64,000 nucleotides of DNA. Source: Aquila chrysaetos chrysaetos (Eukaryota > Chordata > Aves > Accipitriformes > Accipitridae). The notes under the pieces were generated by a model that was not told where the DNA came from, did not search any database, and saw only the letters and a program-made list of their open reading frames with translations. Position numbers and translations under genes: made by a program. Shown in pieces: positions 58,001-64,000 of the stretch (position 1 is the stretch's first letter; the number at the start of each line of letters is the position of its first letter). Location of the stretch: NCBI RefSeq assembly GCF_900496995.4, contig NC_044020.1:13844001-13908000 (forward strand). Direction: 5' to 3'.

Positions 58001-60259
58001 CTTTACTTCAGGGGCCGCTTCTGGCGGGCTTTCCTGCAAGGCGAGCTTTTGCAGAGCGTCAGCGCTGTTGTCTAAGCCTTGTAGAGGATCTCCAGCCACA
58101 CAAGCATCTCCCTACTCCCGTCACACCCTGCTCACCTCGACTTTCACGGCAAGGCGTTTCCCTTCCCTCGCGGCCCCGCTCCAGCCCAGCTGGCACTTCC
58201 CTGCCCGCGCTGCCCGTCGGGGCTGGCAGCCCAGCGTGCTCGCAGCCCTCGCAGGGCTACCTGGGCCGCAGGCAGCCTGCCTGCCTGTACCTCGCAGCAC
58301 GCCGAGCTGCCGGGTGCGGGCAAGCCCGGCGGCTCTGGAGGCTCCCACGCCTGGAGCCAGCATCAGGGGCTGGATGGGAAGCACATCTTCCCTGCCAAGC
58401 CTCTCTTCAAAAGACATTACAACCATGTCTAAGGGCTGCCGGTAAATGCAGGGTATTTTCCAGTCAGGCCCACGCACTCGTAACATCACAGATATTCTTG
58501 GCCCGGAAACCTGTGCGACCTGGGGGGATGCCAGCACTTGCACTGTCTCACAGGACAGGAATTTTGACATTGCTGTTATTTTCTCTTTCCAGGTACCCCA
58601 AAGACAGATGGTGACTGAGTTCAGAGCAACTGGCTCCTGACCAAGCCCCAGCAAAGTAAGATACATATAAGCTTTGTGGTCTTCTCCCCCTCCTTTTTTT
58701 TTTTTTCTTTTCAATACACCCTTCTCATCTCAGGCACGACAGTGTCAGCATGCAGCCCTGACACTGAGCCTTATTTTGCGATGGGGCCAGCCCGAGCCGC
58801 AACAGGGTAGGGTTAGCGGCCCGACTCCCCAGCTGTTGGGGAGGAGGCATGCACAAAGCCAGGTCAGCCTCCAAATTTGTCACAGCACCTGCCTGTCTGC
58901 TGACGGGGTGGCTGCAGAGGCCTTCCCAGGAGCAGCGGTGGCTGCTGGGGTGCAGACATTCGTCTGCAGCTGGCTGGAGCCTACCAGCCATTGCACGCAA
59001 GGGCAATGATTTAAGGAATTTGGTGGCAGGCACATTCAGGGGTTGGGCCACCAGCAGGACATCAGCATGGCGGCTCCATCCGCTGGACTCTGTGGTGCCA
59101 GCAGCAACCTGCTACCTGCGTTCCCCTGCACAAGCCACCAGCACCACCTGGTCCTTCAGGTGCTGCTGGATGGACCTTGCGCAGCAGCTTCATTCCCGAT
59201 GCAAGGGACTGTTAAGAACATGGAGGTAGGTGGTGCAGTGAGGAGCAGCGGCCCCAGTTCATTTGTTTTGGTAAGGCATCTGCTTCTCTGACAGAGCTCC
59301 CACCGCTTGGAGCTGCTCTGGAGAACTGTATGGAAAAGGTCTATCTGCAGTGTCAAAATTGCCACTAGGAAAGTGGGAACCGTTACAGCCGAAGAACAGT
59401 GGTGGGGTCTGCTGGTGCTTGGGTAGGCATTGGGGCAGCGTGGGATTGTAGGACAATCTGACCAGCTCCGGGTGAAATGCAGGGAGAAAGGCCACAGATT
59501 TTACTGTTAGTGGCAATGAAAGGAGCAGTTCATACTTCACATACATAGCCAAAATTTAAGTTGTCTGCAAACTGTGGAAGACTGTGCTTTACCAGTCGGT
59601 TTACTAGCCCGTTCAGAGAAATCATTCTGAAATGAGCTGTGGATTTAAAATAATGTAACTATTCCAGAATAAGTCTCTATTCAAGATGGGAAATTGTTCC
59701 AGAAGAGCTGCCACAGAACAGGTGATTCTGGTGCAGACAAAGCTGAGACACATCTTCCCAACCAGCAAGATTTTGCCACAGCTCCCAGTCAGACTGTACA
59801 ATGCAGTTTTGTGCTGTTGCCACAGTAGGTATATCTTCATTAGCCATGAAGAACAAAGCATCTCTCGCTTTCAAGCCCTTGCCTATGCAAATCTCCAACA
59901 AAGACCTTTGAATATGATCAAGGTTTTCCAGCATCCTTAGAAGGGCAGGTATGCAAACATCCAAAAACTAAATTCAAGATAGGGCTTGAGAAAAGTTATG
60001 GAGAAATAAGGATTTAAAAGAATACTAGAGAAGCCAAAAAATACGTACCGGAGGCAGGAGAGCTCTTATCTCAACATACTGTACGTTATCTTCATAGAGC
60101 TCCAGCAGCCCCTGGTAGAAATAGGCCTTGAACACAGGTGCATAGCAGATAAGTCCAGAGGCAATGAGAAAGACTTCTTCAAATCTTTTCCAAATGAAAG
60201 TCTGAGAAGGGTATGCCAGCTCAGGGGCATCTGTCACCAGGGTCAAGTTTCTCAGCAAG
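51961..60259 (-). CDS. ADA2: ADA2 (CECR1), adenosine deaminase 2, C-terminal seven exons (partial)
   Basis: Secreted adenosine deaminase of the ADGF family that converts adenosine to inosine outside the cell. Exons on the minus strand: 60049-60259, 56832-56959, 55620-55710, 55206-55314, 54080-54237, 53008-53210 and 51961-52069, probably human exons 4-10. They total 1009 nt: one base completing an upstream codon, then 335 codons and TAG. Active-site landmarks are intact: FFHAGET (zinc-ligand His and catalytic Glu), RIGHG (catalytic His) and SPDDPA (Asp pair). The first zinc motif HLHD and the receptor-binding PRB domain belong to upstream exons, which I could not find in the 3.7 kb to the right edge, so the gene runs out of the window. 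A candidate poly(A) signal is the complement of 50939-50944. Confidence 0.95.
53008..53210 (-). CDS. ADA2: ADA2 exon 9 (Asp-Asp motif)
   Basis: Acceptor ccccatcaag, donor ataaa|gtaagt. Encodes [37 protein letters not shown] and [20 protein letters not shown]. The paired Asp of DDP are the metal-binding and catalytic acids. Phase 0 to 2. Confidence 0.96.
54080..54237 (-). CDS. ADA2: ADA2 exon 8 (catalytic His)
   Basis: Acceptor ctctcctcag, donor aaccag|gtatgt. Encodes [32 protein letters not shown] and [12 protein letters not shown], near-identical to human. The His of RIGHG is catalytic in the family. Phase 1 to 0. Confidence 0.96.
55206..55314 (-). CDS. ADA2: ADA2 exon 7 (HAGE motif)
   Basis: Acceptor ttcccccag, donor gactg|gtaagc. 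Encodes [17 protein letters not shown] and [10 protein letters not shown], with the zinc-ligand His and proton-donor Glu of the deaminase family. Phase 0 to 1. Confidence 0.95.
55620..55710 (-). CDS. ADA2: ADA2 exon 6
   Basis: Acceptor tgctctttag, donor gacctg|gtaact. Encodes [20 protein letters not shown] then [10 protein letters not shown], the counterpart of human [27 protein letters not shown]. Phase 2 to 0. Confidence 0.93.
56832..56959 (-). CDS. ADA2: ADA2 exon 5
   Basis: Acceptor cgccctgcag, donor cacag|gtagag. Encodes [20 protein letters not shown] through [13 protein letters not shown], aligned with human [20 protein letters not shown] ... PEFIGIKIIYSDH. Phase 0 to 2. Confidence 0.94.
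56960..60048. other. ADA2 intron between exons 4 and 5
   Basis: About 3.1 kb without a recognisable exon. GC is raised at 57.2-59.2 kb, with many short open frames but no family match and no clear CpG island. Confidence 0.5.
60049..60259 (-). CDS. ADA2: ADA2 exon 4 (first one in window)
   Basis: Acceptor ttttctacag, donor cctccg|gtacgt. Encodes [10 protein letters not shown] through [20 protein letters not shown] and [18 protein letters not shown], matching human LLRNFTLVTQ ... FYEDNVLYMEIRARLLP. Start phase 2 means an upstream exon supplies two bases of a Ser-type codon. Confidence 0.95.
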
Positions 60260-63200
60260 CTGTAGAAAAGGGTAAAGAGAAGAGGAAGAATTAGAAGAAC
60301 AAACAAGACAACTGGCTTTCAGCATGCAAAAAGCTGCTGGCTGGCAGCTGGGTGTTCAGTACAGGAGGAAATAGGTTTCCTCCAAGATAGGTGTGAGTCT
60401 TATTGTCAGAGACCAAGCTTTGCAGATGTGACGCTCTCCTACCCGCATGCTCTGGGGTGCAGCAGGGCAGCGGCTGTGCTGAAGGAGGCACGTGTTCTTT
60501 GGGCAAGACCAAGAAAAGGTGCAAAGCCATTCCTGCCACAATAGGGGCCCAAGATCTAACTCAGAGCCTGTTGGCACTGCAATAAAACAGGCATAACAAT
60601 GACTGGTGCAACTAGGAAGCATTCAGGTCATTTTTCTGCCACCTATATTTACTCCTCTAATGGCTGGTACAGCTAATAGCTGACGGGTAAAAAGTCATAT
60701 GCTACACGTTGAGCTACAAGCAGGGTAAGACTAGGTCTTCAAAACCTGCCCCTTCCTTTTTAGAGGGCAAAATCTTGAGGAGTAATAGAGTTACAAAAGC
60801 AAGTTTGATGTTTTTATATCATAAGAATTGCACTCTGCTACCCAGGGGTATCCTTAATCTGAAGGTAGGCTAGTACATTACTCCTGCAGACAATATATTC
60901 TCCCAAACATCTTCAATGCATGTAAAAAGTTACAACACCCAGCCCTCTGTTCACCACCTAAAGGCAGACTGAGTCTCCAGGAGATGCCATGTACTGGGCC
61001 ACCATCAACTTGTTTACTAAGCCTGTAACTTGCCCTGGTACTTTCATATTGTCAAACTATGTCATCTAATATAAGCAGGGGGAAAAGGATTGTGAATCAG
61101 AAAACCTTCCCCACCACCACCATGGAACAAACCTGATATCCTGCCTGCCCTGCTGATAACTTCTTCAGATTGTCTGCTGGGAAACAACTGATAAGAATCA
61201 CAGGTCCTGGCTTTTCCTTAGGGGGACAGAAACATATTTATTTCCTCCATAGACTCAGCTGGCGTATAAACCTCTTTCAGAAATCCAGAGAGGTAGCGGG
61301 TAGTTTTATCAAGCAGGGTTTAAGGGAGCCAGTAATTGCAAGGTTATCTGGTTGTGGGTGGCAGCTTGCATTTAGGACAGGGTGAGCGTCCATGCTGCAA
61401 TGCTGTCCTCTCTCTGACAAGCTGATAGCCTTCTTCCTGCCCGAACGGCTCTCCTCCCTCCGCTGGTAGCCACATGAAGAAGAGTTCATAATAAATTTCT
61501 CAGGCTGGTGGGCAAAGTCTAAATGGCGATACAGGGGTCATTAACTTCATTCCTGAGTGGACAAACCGAAGCCGTTGCAGCAAGCTACAGAGCCAGTTGC
61601 TTGCAGGCGGGTGGGCTTACCGGTCTGGCCAGGACTGATGCTTATCTAGTGTCAGGGGCTAAGCAGGTTCAGATAGAAATACCTTCAACCATGCTTCATC
61701 TTTCATCTGAGTATATTCTTTCACCCCTCGATAACAGCTACTGATCTTTAGTAACGTTTTGTGTTTGATGTCTTGGCCCCCATCCTCTTGCAGTGCTCTG
61801 CTCTGTTATATGGGAGGTGTGGGTTTGATTTGTGCTCTTATTATCTTCTTCCAGGAGGCTTCTGTGGATGGAATTAAAAACCTCCCTCCTACAGATGTAA
61901 AATGTGATCTGGTCCAAACTCATAAACTAAGACAATCCAGGCAGGGACATCCCTTTTGAGTCCCTCCATCCAGCCTGTAAAACGGAGCCTGTTCCCCCGG
62001 CATTTGCCTGCTGTTTTACTCTCTGAGGACCCTCTTCCAGTGGCTGCAGTTTCATTTCTCCTTTGCTCTGTTAATTTCTTTGCCGGGAACAATTTTAGAA
62101 GCAAAACGGTATATAAAGAGATGCTCGTACCACGGTAAGGATGAGATTTTTAAATGCTCAACGGTCATGAAAATTCAGAGTTAAGGTTTCCACAGCAACT
62201 TCAGCTCTGCCCTCCTGCGCATTACAATGGGGGCTTTGGTGCCATTACCACAGGACGCTGGGCAACACCAGCTACTGTTCAGTAATCCATGCAACCAAAG
62301 GGACCGAGCTGGACCACGGCAGGGGCGGTCGGCGTTTTGGGCGGGCAGTGGGGAGCCCGCAGCAGCGGGAGACACCACAGCATCACCCTAGAAACCAGGA
62401 ATGCAGGAGCCAGGTGCACGTTGAAGGCACCGATCCAGCTGCCGGAGCTGTGGTGGAGGCCAGCCGCCGGCGGAAAGGGTGGGCTGCAGCTCAGCGGCGA
62501 GGGGAGAGGAGGTTTCGTGTGGGAAGAGCTGGGGAAAAGAGATTTTTCCGCTCCCCTCCTGGCCGAAGGGCAGCTCCCTGCCAGCGCCGCGCTCCGGTGG
62601 AGAGCACCTGCCCGAAGCCCAGAGCTGAGCGGGGCTGTTCCCACCAGCCCTGCAAGCACCGAGGGAAAAACCTCCCCATGGATCAAAAGGCCGTGCAAGC
62701 CTGTTCTCGCCACCCCGCGCAGCTTCATTTCAGATAAGGACGGGCGGTTAGCTGGGCTCCCACCGCTTTCTCCCCCTGTCCTGTGAGAACTCGGCTCCTC
62801 CAGCAATAAGCGCGCACAGGGCTCCCCTCCCTGCCTTTAAATCTAGCTGTACAAACTTGTGGTTGTTTACTTAGCCTGTGCTCTTGGGCTAGAAACAGCA
62901 ATAAATCCCCACACCGCCCTGCTCCTAAAAGCACATAAATCAAATCGTGCTTTTTTTATAATCCCCTTCCCTTTGAGACTGATTATTGATCCCTATAACT
63001 GTTGAAGATTTATTGCGTAATAGCGATCCATCCTTGATAACTTGATAATCTCCTAAGGATTCGGGAGCTTTTGCCATCAGTAGCTCATGCAGATGAAGCA
63101 AAGCTTCATAAATACCTTTTTTTGCTTCTTTTCTGGAATGGGCCCTTGCCAGTGATCAGGTGCAGACTACAAATAGCCTTCCATGTCATGTCATATATGC

Positions 63201-64000
63201 ACTGAACAATGCTATTGCAATGCATATGCCCAAAGGGGCACAGCTAAAACGACCAGCTAAGGTTTATTTATTTTTCAACTGTGGTTTTGCTTTCTCTTTT
63301 CCTGTTTTTTTTCCCGTTTTGCTTTTTTGTGTTATATAATGCAGAAGCAAATGGTTTTGATGCCTTGTTTTTAAAGGGATTCTTTCTCCTGCTTCTTTTT
63401 CTGTTCTCGATGGGTAATTATAGCCCTCTCCTCACTGTAGTATCTGAATGTCTTCCAGTGGTGCATTAAATAGTGTGACTAACATCTGTCACATGTGGTT
63501 CATTCGCTTTCTCTCTCTCTCTCTCGTCCCCTCTTCTTCTCCCCAAGGGGAGACTTCTAGAGGGAGCGGAGTGCTTTGTTTCTGTAGTGGATTTTTATTC
63601 TTTTTTTTTCTTTGTAATGCACACACTGCCCTATTTTTCTGTGAGATAAGGCAGTCAGAGGACATGGAGGGGAAGGTGATGGCGGTCCGGGCAGCCGTTA
63701 GCACCCAGGGGAGTTGTTCCTGCAGCTTCGGCCATGGTGTCAGCTCCCTCACAGATGACTTCATCCTGGTGATAGAGAGCTCCGCTGGGCCGGCGGAGCT
63801 GCACTGCCGGGCATGGCCTTAATCCTCGGGCTGCTGGCGGGGGGGTGTGCCGTGGTATTTTACAAATATCTGGAATGTCAATGCTGTTTCCCTAAATATC
63901 TAGGGGCACGCTCTTGCTTTAGAGATGGTGGCCATTATGTTGCATCTTGAGGAAAAAAATGGCATTCTCCTATAACATAATTGATTGTGAAGTAAATAAG
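60260..64000. other. ADA2 intron 5' of exon 4 (to window edge)
   Basis: Searched by eye on the minus strand for the HLHD zinc motif and the signal-peptide exon; neither is present. A GC-rich patch at 62.2-62.8 kb is open in several frames without a recognisable protein. From 62.9 kb to the edge the sequence is AT-rich with T-rich tracts and no identifiable gene or transposon. Confidence 0.5.

Noticed and set aside
59677-59964. 95-codon minus-strand frame in an ADA2 intron
   Set aside because: Reads smoothly but resembles no family, lacks splice sites joining it to ADA2 in frame, and continues into non-coding sequence; possibly an old repeat.
62279-62806. 175-codon minus-strand frame near the right edge
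   Set aside because: GC-rich patch open in several frames at once, and it lacks the ADA2 motifs expected in upstream exons.

Overview
The window is vertebrate nuclear DNA, most likely from a bird. The protein-coding exons are clearly amniote. The interspersed repeats are of types I know from birds: CR1 LINE remnants and ERVL-like solo LTRs with TG...CA ends and 5-bp target duplications. Species cannot be read from the sequence. The layout is the classical cat-eye-syndrome interval: IL17RA (+), TMEM121B/CECR6 (-), HDHD5/CECR5 (-) and ADA2/CECR1 (-), in the order and orientation known from human chromosome 22q11.

Region 1 (1-22.6 kb) is IL17RA. Twelve coding exons, corresponding to human exons 2-13, run from 6351 to 21062. 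They splice in frame into 819 codons plus a stop. Exon 1 (signal peptide) is not visible and probably lies upstream of the window. Three solo LTRs sit in its introns, at 2607-3204, 8553-9156 and 16303-17218. The first two are independent insertions, yet they share about 460 bp that is identical apart from one C in a homopolymer, while their other ends are about 20% diverged.

Region 2 (22.6-29 kb) holds the convergent tails of IL17RA and TMEM121B, then the single-exon TMEM121B gene in a strong CpG island. As given, its reading frame is broken by one extra base in a run of nine G at 27557-27565. Both halves are otherwise intact and align to one protein.

Region 3 (29-39.4 kb) is about 10 kb with no gene I can recognise. 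Region 4 (39.4-44.2 kb) is the complete HDHD5 gene: eight coding exons, 425 codons, all four HAD motifs, and a CpG-island promoter with a ZNF143-type site. Region 5 (44.3-51.9 kb) is intergenic and contains a second CpG island at 46.1-46.9 kb with no gene assigned to it. Region 6 (51.9-64 kb) holds the last seven exons of ADA2 on the minus strand. Its 5' exons lie beyond the right edge.

The four genes do not form a pathway. IL17RA is the signalling receptor for IL-17 cytokines, ADA2 is a secreted adenosine deaminase, HDHD5 is a HAD-family hydrolase-like protein with a mitochondrial-type N terminus, and TMEM121B is a multi-pass membrane protein of unclear function. I found no evidence of a previously undescribed system. 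The most interesting signals are the LTR homogenisation tract, the TMEM121B frameshift, in-frame skippable exons and a tandem acceptor in IL17RA, and the orphan CpG island.
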